A DNA stretch of 64,000 nucleotides from an uncultured Steroidobacter sp. (GTDB lineage Bacteria; Pseudomonadota; Gammaproteobacteria; Steroidobacterales; Steroidobacteraceae): positions 1 to 64,000 of the forward strand of contig CALMII010000018.1 of assembly GCA_937864115.1 (NCBI GenBank), given 5' to 3'. Below the pieces are notes generated by a model. It saw nothing but the letters and a program-made list of their open reading frames with translations, made no database searches and was not told the origin of the DNA. This document shows positions 15,287 to 23,050 of this stretch, one piece after another; the stretch's first letter is position 1; each line of letters starts with the position of its first letter. The translations under genes were made by a program, and so were the position numbers.

Positions 15287-16225
15287 TCACAGGCCCAGCA
15301 TCCCGCGCAGCGAATCGCGAAAGACCGGCTGGCGCAGATACTTGGTCGCCGAGTGACGCCATGCACCGCCATTCTCGACGACGTGATCCTTGATCACGCC
15401 GGCATCGTTCTCGCGATAGTCGTTGGCGAGCAGCGGATCGAGTCCGCAGACGGGGTCGAGCCGGTCGAAGAGATTGACCCAGTCCTTCGCCACCCTGGCG
15501 CGCGGAAAGCCGTTCGCGCGGGTCCATTCGGGCTGCAGTCTGTCCTGGATTTCGTCGAGTCCGAGCGGACTGCCGATGGTGATGAGCCCGTCGACGCCGG
15601 CGCAGCCGCCCACGCGCTTCAGGCAGTCGTACGCGATCACCGTGCCCATGCTGTGCGAGACGACGACGTGCGGTCGCGAGACGTCGGCATGGCACACCGC
15701 ATCGATGAAACGTTTGCGGATGGACTGCTGGATGTGCACGGGCGTGCCGCCTGCGGGCGCGTATTCGACGTCGAACAGGTAGTGATGCACGTCGCGCAGG
15801 AAGGCATTCATGATGCGTTTCTTCAGGAACCAGGGCAGCGGCACGCGTTCGAGCGCGCCCTGCGGCTGCGCGGGCACGGCGGGTGTGTTCACCGCTTCGA
15901 TCTGTGCATCGGAGAGCGCCGTCATCTCGGCGCGCAGTCGTTCCAGGAACGCGGCTTCTTCGGCATTGTGCGGCTGCGGCGGGGTGTCGCCGCCGCTCGC
16001 ATCGACGGCAGCAGGTGTGTTCTCGAGCACGCCTTCGTGTGCGGAGAGATCTTCATCCGGTTTGCCGTACATCAGGTCGGCCCAGTACACGAGTGAGGTC
16101 GTGACGCCGAGATCGCCGAGCGGCAGTGGATCGGTGGCATCGGCGAGCGTGCGGCGCCAGATGCGCAGCAGGTCGTCGGCGGGCGGCTTGTTGGCGATGC
16201 CGTGGATGAAGGTGACGTGCGGCAT
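15287..16225 (-). CDS. Alpha/beta hydrolase (lipase/esterase-like)
   Basis: A 312-residue alpha/beta hydrolase: HVTFIHGIANKPPADDL at the start, nucleophile elbow VVSHSMGTVIAYD, an acid in FDRLDPVCGLD, and a His in GAWRHSATKY. Between strand and elbow is a long insert. GGAG six bases before supports the ATG at 16225; an ATG four codons upstream is also possible. It forms a two-gene unit with the TPR-protease downstream. Possible roles are an effector lipase or a housekeeping esterase. Confidence 0.8.
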   Translation of the reverse strand: MPHVTFIHGIANKPPADDLLRIWRRTLADATDPLPLGDLGVTTSLVYWADLMYGKPDEDLSAHEGVLENTPAAVDASGGDTPPQPHNAEEAAFLERLRAEMTALSDAQIEAVNTPAVPAQPQGALERVPLPWFLKKRIMNAFLRDVHHYLFDVEYAPAGGTPVHIQQSIRKRFIDAVCHADVSRPHVVVSHSMGTVIAYDCLKRVGGCAGVDGLITIGSPLGLDEIQDRLQPEWTRANGFPRARVAKDWVNLFDRLDPVCGLDPLLANDYRENDAGVIKDHVVENGGAWRHSATKYLRQPVFRDSLRGMLGL

Positions 16226-16298
16226 GGTGGACTCCATGATCGGATCGCGCGTCGAGTGTAGCGCCGTGGATGCGCAGGAAGGATGGTCAGAAGGGAAG

Positions 16299-16424
16299 AG
16301 GCCCCCTCCCTGACCCTCCCCCGCTACGCGGAGGAGGGAACTCCGATCCCTCTCCCGCGCAGCGGGGGAGGGAACTCCGATCCCCTCCTCCGCGCAGCGG
16401 GGGAGGGTTAGGGTGGGGGTCTTC
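16299..16424. repeat. Tandem family C repeats
   Basis: Three successive copies of the CGCGGAGGAGGGAACTCCGATC type element lie in the gap between the TIR-FGE and hydrolase genes. Confidence 0.9.
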
Positions 16425-16431
16425 TCCGCGC

Positions 16432-17610
16432 CTATCTCACACCCACCGCACACCGAAACCCCAGATCATCCGCCCGCGTCTGTTCGTCCGCCCGATAGCG
16501 CCGCGTTGCCGTCTCAACGGGCTGATGCCAGCCGGTGCCGCGCACCACGCGGCCATTGCCTTCGGCCGGTCCCTGCGGATCGCGAACGTCATCGATGGGA
16601 ACGCTCTCCGAATAGCGATCACCGACCCACTCCGACACGTTGCCGGCCAGATCCTGAACGCCCTCGCGGCTCGCGCCGGCAGGATGCGAACCGACCGCAG
16701 CGACGCCGCCCTGATACGCATATTCGGCATCGCGACGATGCGCGGCACGTTCCGGCGTCGGCTCGTCGTTGCCCCAGGGATAAAGCCGCGCATCGGTGAA
16801 GCGCGCCGCCCGTTCCCACTCGGCTTCCGTCGGCAGGCGCCGGCCGGCCCAGCGACAGTAGGCATCGGCATCGCGCCACGAGACGCCGACGACCGGCAGC
16901 TCGCCCTGCTGCGACAGATCGAGCATGTCCCATTCGTCGGGCGGTGCGACCGATCCCGTCGCTTCGAGAAACTTCGCGTAACGCGCCGTCGTGATTTCGA
17001 ACCGGTCGATGAAGAACGGGCTGAGGTGTATCTGGCGCTGCGGCGATTGCTCGTCGTCGCCGAACGTGAAGGTGCCGCCTTCGATGCGCACCAGCGGTGC
17101 GCCGTCGCGCGTCGTGATCGCCGGGCGCTGCATGAACCACCACGCAAGCGCGATGGCCGGAACGAGCAGCGCTGCGGCGAACAGGGCGATGCGGCGTCGG
17201 CGCTCGCGAGCGCGCAGCTGTGCGAGCGTGTGCACGGCTTCCGACACCGCCGCCGTCGTATTGCCGGCGGATTCCAGCAGCGTGACCGACGTCAGCCAGG
17301 CGGGCAGCTGCGTCAGCGGAACGGGGTGCAGCACCACGGGCAGAACGCGGCCCGAGGGCTTCGGCCAGACGCGCCGTGCAACGTCGAGTTCGTTCAGCGT
17401 GTAGCTGCCGGGATCGATGGCGTTCGGGCCGATGAAGAACACGAACAGGTCGCAGCGCTCGATCGCCGCGCGGATGCGCGTCGTGTAGCCCTCGCCCGCA
17501 GGCAGGTCATCGCGATCGAAGAAGACATCGTGTCCCTGTTCTTCCAGCGCATAGCGCACGGGCTCGACCTGCGCGCGATCCTGCGATGCGTAGCTGATGA
17601 AGACCCTCAT
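16432..17610 (-). CDS. TIR - transmembrane - FGE/sulfatase-modifying-factor domain protein
   Basis: A 392-residue protein. Residues 1-125 are a TIR domain (MRVFISYASQDRAQVEPVR, DLFVFFIGPNAI, YTLNELDVARR with the candidate catalytic Glu). A single membrane helix (ALFAAALLVPAIALAWWF) lies near 140-158. From about 168 is an FGE/SUMF1-type C-lectin-like domain (RIEGGTFTFGDDEQSP, PVVGVSWRDADAYCRWAGR, RLPTEAEWERAAR, DLAGNVSEWV). The Cys pair of true formylglycine-generating enzymes is not evident, so a ligand-binding role for the extracytoplasmic part is more likely. It is divergent from the DUF4153 gene. Confidence 0.88.
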   Translation of the reverse strand: MRVFISYASQDRAQVEPVRYALEEQGHDVFFDRDDLPAGEGYTTRIRAAIERCDLFVFFIGPNAIDPGSYTLNELDVARRVWPKPSGRVLPVVLHPVPLTQLPAWLTSVTLLESAGNTTAAVSEAVHTLAQLRARERRRRIALFAAALLVPAIALAWWFMQRPAITTRDGAPLVRIEGGTFTFGDDEQSPQRQIHLSPFFIDRFEITTARYAKFLEATGSVAPPDEWDMLDLSQQGELPVVGVSWRDADAYCRWAGRRLPTEAEWERAARFTDARLYPWGNDEPTPERAAHRRDAEYAYQGGVAAVGSHPAGASREGVQDLAGNVSEWVGDRYSESVPIDDVRDPQGPAEGNGRVVRGTGWHQPVETATRRYRADEQTRADDLGFRCAVGVR

Positions 17611-17846
17611 GCGGCGACAGTATCAGATGCGGCGCGCGCGGAATCCGGGAAGAAGAGCAGGGGAGGCCGCAAAGACCGCAACAGGAAAGGGTGGTTTTCA
17701 GATCAGAGCCCCTTGCTTCTTTCATGGGGTCCTTCGCGGCCTCCTGGACTTTCGCGTTTCATCATCTGCCCGCAGTCGGCCAGAATTGCGGTACAGGATC
17801 GTCAGGATTGCCGGCGATGCTGCCGGAAGTGATACAGGGGAAAGCG

Positions 17847-19637
17847 ATGGAAGATGCGACGCGGACGGCCGGGAGATCGCTGCCGTTCATCCTGATCGTG
17901 GCCGTGCTGCAGGGCTGGGCGCTGTACGGGCTGCATCATGCGCTCGTGGACCGGCACTGGCCGGCGACGCAGCCGGCGTGGCAGCTGGCTTTCTACGGCG
18001 TCGCGCTGTTCGTGCCGGTCACGCTGCAGCTCCTGGCCGGTTTCGCGCGCCGCCGCGACCTCTGGACGATCGTGGCGGTGGTCGGTGCCGCGTATTTCTA
18101 TTTCGGCTGGCATCACGGCAGCGCGGTGCTGGTGGCGGATGGCGTCGATCCGTTCGTGAACGAAGACGGACTGTTCGCGCTCGGTATCGAAGCCTGCGTG
18201 CTGTGGCTGATGCTGCTGCCGTTCCTGCAGGCGCGGCTGCTGTCGGGGCGCTGGAATGCCGACTATCCGACGCTCTTTGCCTCCGCCTGGCACAACGTGC
18301 TGGTGCTGGCCGAGGGCGCGCTGTTCACGGGGCTGTTCTGGCTGTTGCTGGCGCTGTGGGCCGCGCTCTTCCACATGCTCGGGATCGATTTCTTTCGCGA
18401 CCTGTTCCGCGAACCGATCTTCGTCTATCCCGTCACGGCGCTGACCTTCGGTATCGCGCTGCATCTGATCGGTTCGATCGACCGGCTTACCTCGGTGGTG
18501 CTCGAACAGATCCTGAATGTGCTCAAGTGGCTCGCGATCGTCGCGGGCGTGATCCTGACGCTGTTCACGCTGGCGCTCGTCGTGAAGCTGCCGGGACTGC
18601 TGGCGTCGGGCGAGCGTGCGATCGGCGCGGTGTGGCTGCTGTGGCTGGTGGCGGTAATGGTGTTGCTGCTCAATGCCGCCTATCGCGATGGCACGGTGGC
18701 GCGGCCCTATCCGCGGGCGATTGCGCAGATGCTGCGCTGGATCGTGCCGCTCACCGTGATCGTCGCGTTGACCGCGCTGTATGCGCTGACCGTGCGCGCC
18801 AGTCACTTCGGGCTCACCGTCGAGCGCGTATGGGCATTCATCGTCGCGGGCGCCGCCACGATGTACGCGGTGGGCTACTCGATGGCCGTCTTCGATCGAA
18901 CGGGCTGGCTGGCGCGCCTGTCGCGCGTCAATGTCGTGGTCGCGCTGGCGCTGATCGCGACGCTCGCCTGCGCGCTGACGCCCATCCTGTCGCCGCACCG
19001 GCTGGCCGCCAGCAGCCAGTTCCGGCGTGCGCAGTTGCCGCTGGAATCCGTTTCCTCCAGCAACGGCAGACTGCAGCGCGACGGCTGGCAATCAACGCCG
19101 TTTCAATACCTGCGTTTCCAGGCCGGTCGTTACGGCCTGCAGCGATTGCACATGCTCGCCGAGATCGAGGGCGGCACGGAGGCAGCACGCATCAGCAAGG
19201 CCGCGCGCAATGCGCTGGCGCAGAAGAATCGCGGCGATGCCATCGCACCGATCGATCCTGACGCCTATGTGGAGAGTGTGCAGCTGTTCCCCGAGGGCCG
19301 GTCGATGGACGTCGGACTGCAGGAGGTATTGAAACAGGCCGTGCAGGCACGCGGCGAAGGTCTCGCGATGATCGATTCGGAAGTGGCCGGCGTGTTCATC
19401 GATCTCGATGACGACGGCGCGGATGAGTTCGTCGTGATGAATCAGTACGGTGGGTTGACGTTCGCGCAACGCGGGACGCGATGGGAAAAGATCGGTCGTT
19501 TCTATGGCAGCTACGACGAGGCCTCGTGGCGGGCGCTGCTGCGCCATCTCGAGAACGGCCGGTTCGAGGCGATTGCGCCGCCGTGGAAGGAATTGCAGAT
19601 CGGGGAGAGGCGGGTGCGGGTGGTGCCGGAGAGCTGA
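17847..19637 (+). CDS. DUF4153-type polytopic membrane protein
   Basis: A 596-residue integral membrane protein with about 12 hydrophobic segments over the first 390 residues. It carries the conserved DUF4153 stretch around LAEGALFTGLFWLLLALW and FREPIFVYPVTALTFG. The C-terminal 200 residues are soluble (AQKNRGDAIAPIDPDAYVES, FIDLDDDGADEFVVMNQYGG). The latter looks like a calcium-loop FG-GAP or EF-hand-like strand. I start at ATG 17847, preceded by a purine-rich AGGGGAAAG. Function unknown. Confidence 0.75.
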   Translation: MEDATRTAGRSLPFILIVAVLQGWALYGLHHALVDRHWPATQPAWQLAFYGVALFVPVTLQLLAGFARRRDLWTIVAVVGAAYFYFGWHHGSAVLVADGVDPFVNEDGLFALGIEACVLWLMLLPFLQARLLSGRWNADYPTLFASAWHNVLVLAEGALFTGLFWLLLALWAALFHMLGIDFFRDLFREPIFVYPVTALTFGIALHLIGSIDRLTSVVLEQILNVLKWLAIVAGVILTLFTLALVVKLPGLLASGERAIGAVWLLWLVAVMVLLLNAAYRDGTVARPYPRAIAQMLRWIVPLTVIVALTALYALTVRASHFGLTVERVWAFIVAGAATMYAVGYSMAVFDRTGWLARLSRVNVVVALALIATLACALTPILSPHRLAASSQFRRAQLPLESVSSSNGRLQRDGWQSTPFQYLRFQAGRYGLQRLHMLAEIEGGTEAARISKAARNALAQKNRGDAIAPIDPDAYVESVQLFPEGRSMDVGLQEVLKQAVQARGEGLAMIDSEVAGVFIDLDDDGADEFVVMNQYGGLTFAQRGTRWEKIGRFYGSYDEASWRALLRHLENGRFEAIAPPWKELQIGERRVRVVPES

Positions 19638-19640
19638 GGA

Positions 19641-19728
19641 GACCCCCACCCCAACCCTCCCCCGCTGCGCGGAGGAGGGGGCAGATCTTCCCCTCCCCCG
19701 GTCGCCGGGGGAGGGCAGGGTGGGGGCG
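19641..19728. repeat. Pair of family C repeats between convergent genes
   Basis: Two C-type elements with CTCCCCCGCTGCGCGGAGGAGG and CCCTCCCCCGGTCGCCGGGGGAGGG cores. They are GC-rich hairpins that could act as terminators for both flanking genes. Confidence 0.85.
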
Positions 19729-19734
19729 CTCCGA

Positions 19735-20808
19735 TTACGCCCGCTGCAACAGCTTCTCCGCAATCTGCACCGCATTCAGCGCCGCACCCTTCAGCAACTG
19801 ATCGCCCGCGACGAACAGCGACACCGATCGTCCGCTCGGATCGCTGACGTCCTGGCGGATGCGTCCCACCAGCAGATCGTCCGCACCGGACGCATCCTTC
19901 GGCATCGGGAAGTAATTCTTCTCCGGATCGTCGACCAGCTTCACGCCCGGCGCGCGGCTCACGATCTCGCGCACGTCCGCCGCCGGGATCGGCCGCTCGC
20001 ATTCGAAGTTCACGGAAATGCAATGCGCACGCAGCACCGGCACGCGTACGCAGGTCGCGGTGATGCGCAGGTCCGGTTCGTTGAAGATCTTGCGCGTCTC
20101 CTGCATGACCTTGGTTTCTTCTTCGTTGTAACCGGTCGCCAGATCGATCTTCGTGTTGTGGCTGAACACGTTGAATGCATACGGATGCGGCAGCACGGTG
20201 TGCTGGTACTGGCGATCCTCGAGATGCGCGCGCGTCGCTTCGCGCAGTTCCTGCATCGCGGCGGCGCCGGCGCCGGACGCGGCCTGGTAGGTGGAGAGGA
20301 TCAGTCGACGGATCGGATTCACGCGATGGATCGGCCACAGCGGCGTGATGCTCAGGATCGCGGCGCAGTTGGGATTCGCGATGATGTTGCGATGACCGGC
20401 GAGCGCGTCGGCGTTGATTTCCGGAACGACCAGCGGCACGTCATCGTGCATGCGAAACGCCGAGGAGTTGTCGATGACGATCGTGCCCTGCGCCGCCAGC
20501 AGCGGGCCGAAGCGCTTCGAGATGCCGCTGCCCGCGGAGAACAGCGCGATGTCGATGCCGGCGAGTGCGTCTTCGCGCAGTTCTTCGATGACGATCTTGC
20601 GGCCTGCGTACGGCATCGTCTGCCCGGCGGAGCGGGCCGAGGCGAACAGGCGCAGCGAGGCGAGAGGAAACCTGCGCTTTTCCAGGCACTGGACCATTTC
20701 GACGCCGACGGCGCCGGTCGCGCCGACCACGGCAACGACGGGATTGACCAGGTTGGGCTGACGCACGGGAGCGGCACCGGAGACGGCGGCCGCGACTGCT
20801 GAACACAT
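19735..20808 (-). CDS. asd: Aspartate-semialdehyde dehydrogenase
   Basis: A 357-residue enzyme making aspartate semialdehyde from aspartyl phosphate with NADPH, the branch point to lysine, threonine, methionine and diaminopimelate. The Rossmann motif VAVVGATGAVGVEM, the catalytic Cys in IANPNCAAI, the TYQAASGAGAAAMQEL segment and ALNAVQIAEKLL are all present. The start at 20808 is preceded by GAGGTAAG. Upstream on the same strand are a terminator-like hairpin and a short Thr/Ile-containing leader ORF, suggesting attenuation. Confidence 0.93.
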   Translation of the reverse strand: MCSAVAAAVSGAAPVRQPNLVNPVVAVVGATGAVGVEMVQCLEKRRFPLASLRLFASARSAGQTMPYAGRKIVIEELREDALAGIDIALFSAGSGISKRFGPLLAAQGTIVIDNSSAFRMHDDVPLVVPEINADALAGHRNIIANPNCAAILSITPLWPIHRVNPIRRLILSTYQAASGAGAAAMQELREATRAHLEDRQYQHTVLPHPYAFNVFSHNTKIDLATGYNEEETKVMQETRKIFNEPDLRITATCVRVPVLRAHCISVNFECERPIPAADVREIVSRAPGVKLVDDPEKNYFPMPKDASGADDLLVGRIRQDVSDPSGRSVSLFVAGDQLLKGAALNAVQIAEKLLQRA

Positions 20809-20853
20809 GGGACTTACCTCATCGTTGTGCCGATGACGGGCGCCCCACAAAAC

Positions 20854-20885
20854 AAAGGCCCCGTCGGGTAACCGGCGGGGCCTTT
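20854..20885 (-). terminator. Intrinsic terminator-like hairpin in the asd leader
   Basis: On the minus strand AAAGGCCCCG...CGGGGCCTTT forms a strong 10-bp stem followed by TTTGTTTTG. It lies 46 bases upstream of the asd start and just after a 25-codon leader ORF, so it is better placed as an attenuator than as the terminator of a distant gene. Confidence 0.7.
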
Positions 20886-20910
20886 GGAATACTGTCGAAT
20901 CGGTTCTGAC

Positions 20911-20988
20911 TTACGCGCGCCGACAGCCCTGATGCCCCGCAAAGAGCGTCCAGGTTTTAATCGTGCGTTTGATCGTCGTGCGATTCAT
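20911..20988 (-). CDS. Candidate leader peptide of asd (25 aa)
   Basis: A small ORF begins MNRTTIKRTIKTWTLF and ends in CRRA. It holds five Thr and two Ile codons in its first 14 residues, reminiscent of thr-operon leader peptides. It ends 26 bases before the terminator-like hairpin at 20854-20885. No convincing ribosome site precedes the ATG. A weak TTGCCC / TACCTT promoter-like pair lies so close that the message could be nearly leaderless. Confidence 0.35.
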   Translation of the reverse strand: MNRTTIKRTIKTWTLFAGHQGCRRA

Positions 20989-21038
20989 GCGGGCCGCAAG
21001 GTAGCTGAAGTGACCGGCGATGGGCAAGGGCGTTCTTC

Positions 21039-21116
21039 CTGTAGGTCAGGCTTCAGCCTGACTCCGAAAGGCCGGCTGTGACCGAAGGAAATCCCGCGGG
21101 AAAGCCGGCCCCACAG
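21039..21116. repeat. Family A repeat with nested insertion
   Basis: A family A element whose GGCCGGCT hairpin is split by GTGACCGAAGGAAATCCCGC. The same insert, in the opposite orientation, splits the copy at 62720-62801. The rest of 20989-21154 holds no gene. Confidence 0.85.
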
Positions 21117-21154
21117 GAAGAGTCCACAGGAAGAGTCCAGAGGAAGAAGTCGGA

Positions 21155-22390
21155 TCATCCCTTCGTCAGCTTCAGCAGCTTCCCCTCCGCCGACTCCGTA
21201 ACGACATAAATCGCCCCGTCCGGCCCCTGCTTCACATCGCGGATGCGGGCCTTCTGATCCTGCAGCAGCCATTCCTCGCCGGTCACCTTGCCGTCCTGCA
21301 GCTTCAGTCGCACCAGCTTCATGCTGTTGAGCCCGCCGACGAACAGATCGCCCTTCCATTCCGGAAAGACCTCGCCGGTGTAGAAGGTCATGCCGGACGG
21401 AGCAATGACCGGGTCCCAGTAGTACACGGGCTGTTCCATGCCGGCCTTCTGGGTGATGCCCTCGCCGATCTTCGGCCCGGCGTATTCGATGCCGTACGTG
21501 ATGACCGGCCAGCCGTAGTTGCGGCCGGGTTGCGGCTGATTGAGCTCATCGCCGCCGCGCGGGCCATGTTCGATGTCCCAGAGGTTGCCGTCCGGATCGA
21601 GCGTCGCCGCCTGGATGTTGCGATGACCGTACGACCAGATCTCCGGCTTGACGTCGCTGCGGCCGACGAAGGGATTGTCCTTCGGCACGCTGCCGTCGGG
21701 ATTCAGGCGCACGATCTTGCCCAGGTGCATCGACAGATCCTGCGAGTGCACGCGCGCGTCGGGTACCGAGCGTTCGCCGAGCGCCAGGAACAGCGTGCCG
21801 TCCGGGTTGAAGACGATGCGCGAGCCGAAGTGCAGGTTCGATTTCCAGCTCGGCAGCTGACGGAAGATCACCTGCACATTGCTCACGGCGGGCACGCCGT
21901 CCTTCTCGCTGAGCACGCCCTTCGCGAGCGCCGTGCCATTGCCGTCGTCGCGCGGCTCCGAATAGCTCCAGTAGAGGGTCTGGTTGCTGGCGAACTGCGG
22001 ATCGAGCGCGACGTCCAGCAGGCCGCCCTGGCCTTCGAAAAACACTTTCGGCAATCCGGTGGCCGGCGCCGATACTTTTCCGTCCTTGCCGACGATGCGC
22101 AGGTTGCCGGCGCGTTCGGTCACGAGGATGCGGCCATCCGGCAGGAACTCGAAGGCCCACGCACCTTTCAATCCCGTCGCGACGACCGATACCTGCGGTG
22201 CAGTACTGCTGACGAGGGCCGGTGCGCGCGTCTGCCCCGCAAACGCGGGTTTGAAGTCCTTGCCGTTCGGTGCGCGCGTTTCCAGCGTGGTGCCCGCGAC
22301 TGGCGGACCGGCTTCGCGCGCGCAGGCGACACAGGCGGCAATGACGGCGAAGGCGGCGATCAGTCGCGCAGCCGAGGCATGTGCGGTCAT
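21155..22390 (-). CDS. PQQ-dependent aldose sugar dehydrogenase-like lipoprotein
   Basis: A 411-residue soluble-glucose-dehydrogenase/YliI family beta-propeller. The N-terminus is a signal peptide with a lipobox (VIAAC), so it is probably lipid-anchored in the periplasm. Family motifs include GAWAFEFLPDGRILVTERAG, GQGGLLDVALDP, NLHFGSRIVFNPDGTLFL, YGHRNIQAATLDPDG and EHGPRGGDELN. It would oxidise aldoses with PQQ as cofactor. A single transcription unit, divergent from the UspA gene. Confidence 0.9.
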   Translation of the reverse strand: MTAHASAARLIAAFAVIAACVACAREAGPPVAGTTLETRAPNGKDFKPAFAGQTRAPALVSSTAPQVSVVATGLKGAWAFEFLPDGRILVTERAGNLRIVGKDGKVSAPATGLPKVFFEGQGGLLDVALDPQFASNQTLYWSYSEPRDDGNGTALAKGVLSEKDGVPAVSNVQVIFRQLPSWKSNLHFGSRIVFNPDGTLFLALGERSVPDARVHSQDLSMHLGKIVRLNPDGSVPKDNPFVGRSDVKPEIWSYGHRNIQAATLDPDGNLWDIEHGPRGGDELNQPQPGRNYGWPVITYGIEYAGPKIGEGITQKAGMEQPVYYWDPVIAPSGMTFYTGEVFPEWKGDLFVGGLNSMKLVRLKLQDGKVTGEEWLLQDQKARIRDVKQGPDGAIYVVTESAEGKLLKLTKG

Positions 22391-22528
22391 GACTTCTCCA
22401 GTACGTGAGTTGAAGCGACGAAGCAGATCCCATGGACGCGACCGGACGAGCCCAGGTTCCCTCGCTGGCCGCGAACCGCAAAGTCTGATACTAACGGTCC
22501 GGGCGTCGATACGGAGAGATTGCGTTCA

Positions 22529-22966
22529 ATGGCTACTCGATCCAGGCGGAGCGCCGCTGCACTGCTGGTGGCGATGGATGGTTCGGAAAATGCGCTGCGT
22601 GCGCTGAAGCTCGCGCTTGCCTGGGCGAGGCAGCGCGACCAGGCGATTCACATCGTGCACGTCCAGCCGCGCATCAAGAGCAGCCGGCTCATGCCGCGTT
22701 CACTCATCGAAGAGCACTACGAACGCCAGTCGCAGGCGGCCTTCAAGCCGGCGCGCGAACTGGTGAAGCGGACCGGCGTGACGGCCGTGTTCGATGACTG
22801 TCTCGGCGATCCCGCCGCGACGCTCGCGGCCTACGCGAAAAAGTACCACTGCGAACAGATCGTGCTCGGCAATCGCGGTCACGGCGCCATCGCGACCCTG
22901 TTTCTCGGTTCGGTCGCGATGAAGGTGCTGCACCTGGCGGACGTGCCGGTGACGCTGGTGAAGTAG
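22529..22966 (+). CDS. Universal stress protein, UspA family
   Basis: A 145-residue single-domain Usp. The opening strand LLVAMDGSENALRALKLAL and the nucleotide-binding end GNRGHGAIATLFLGSVAMKVL (the G-x2-G-x9-S pattern) indicate the ATP-binding subgroup. I use the ATG at 22529; an upstream TTG at 22520 is in frame but less likely. Confidence 0.9.
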   Translation: MATRSRRSAAALLVAMDGSENALRALKLALAWARQRDQAIHIVHVQPRIKSSRLMPRSLIEEHYERQSQAAFKPARELVKRTGVTAVFDDCLGDPAATLAAYAKKYHCEQIVLGNRGHGAIATLFLGSVAMKVLHLADVPVTLVK

Positions 22967-22982
22967 GCGGGTTGTGTGCTTG

Positions 22983-23042
22983 CTGTGGGGCCGGCTTCAG
23001 CCGGCCTTGCACGAAGGAGTCAGGCTAAAGCCTGACCTACAG
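22983..23042. repeat. Family A dispersed repeat
   Basis: One complete paired-hairpin A element between convergent genes, running from CTGTGGGGCCGGC to GCCTGACCTACAG. Confidence 0.9.
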
Positions 23043-23050
23043 TAAGACTC

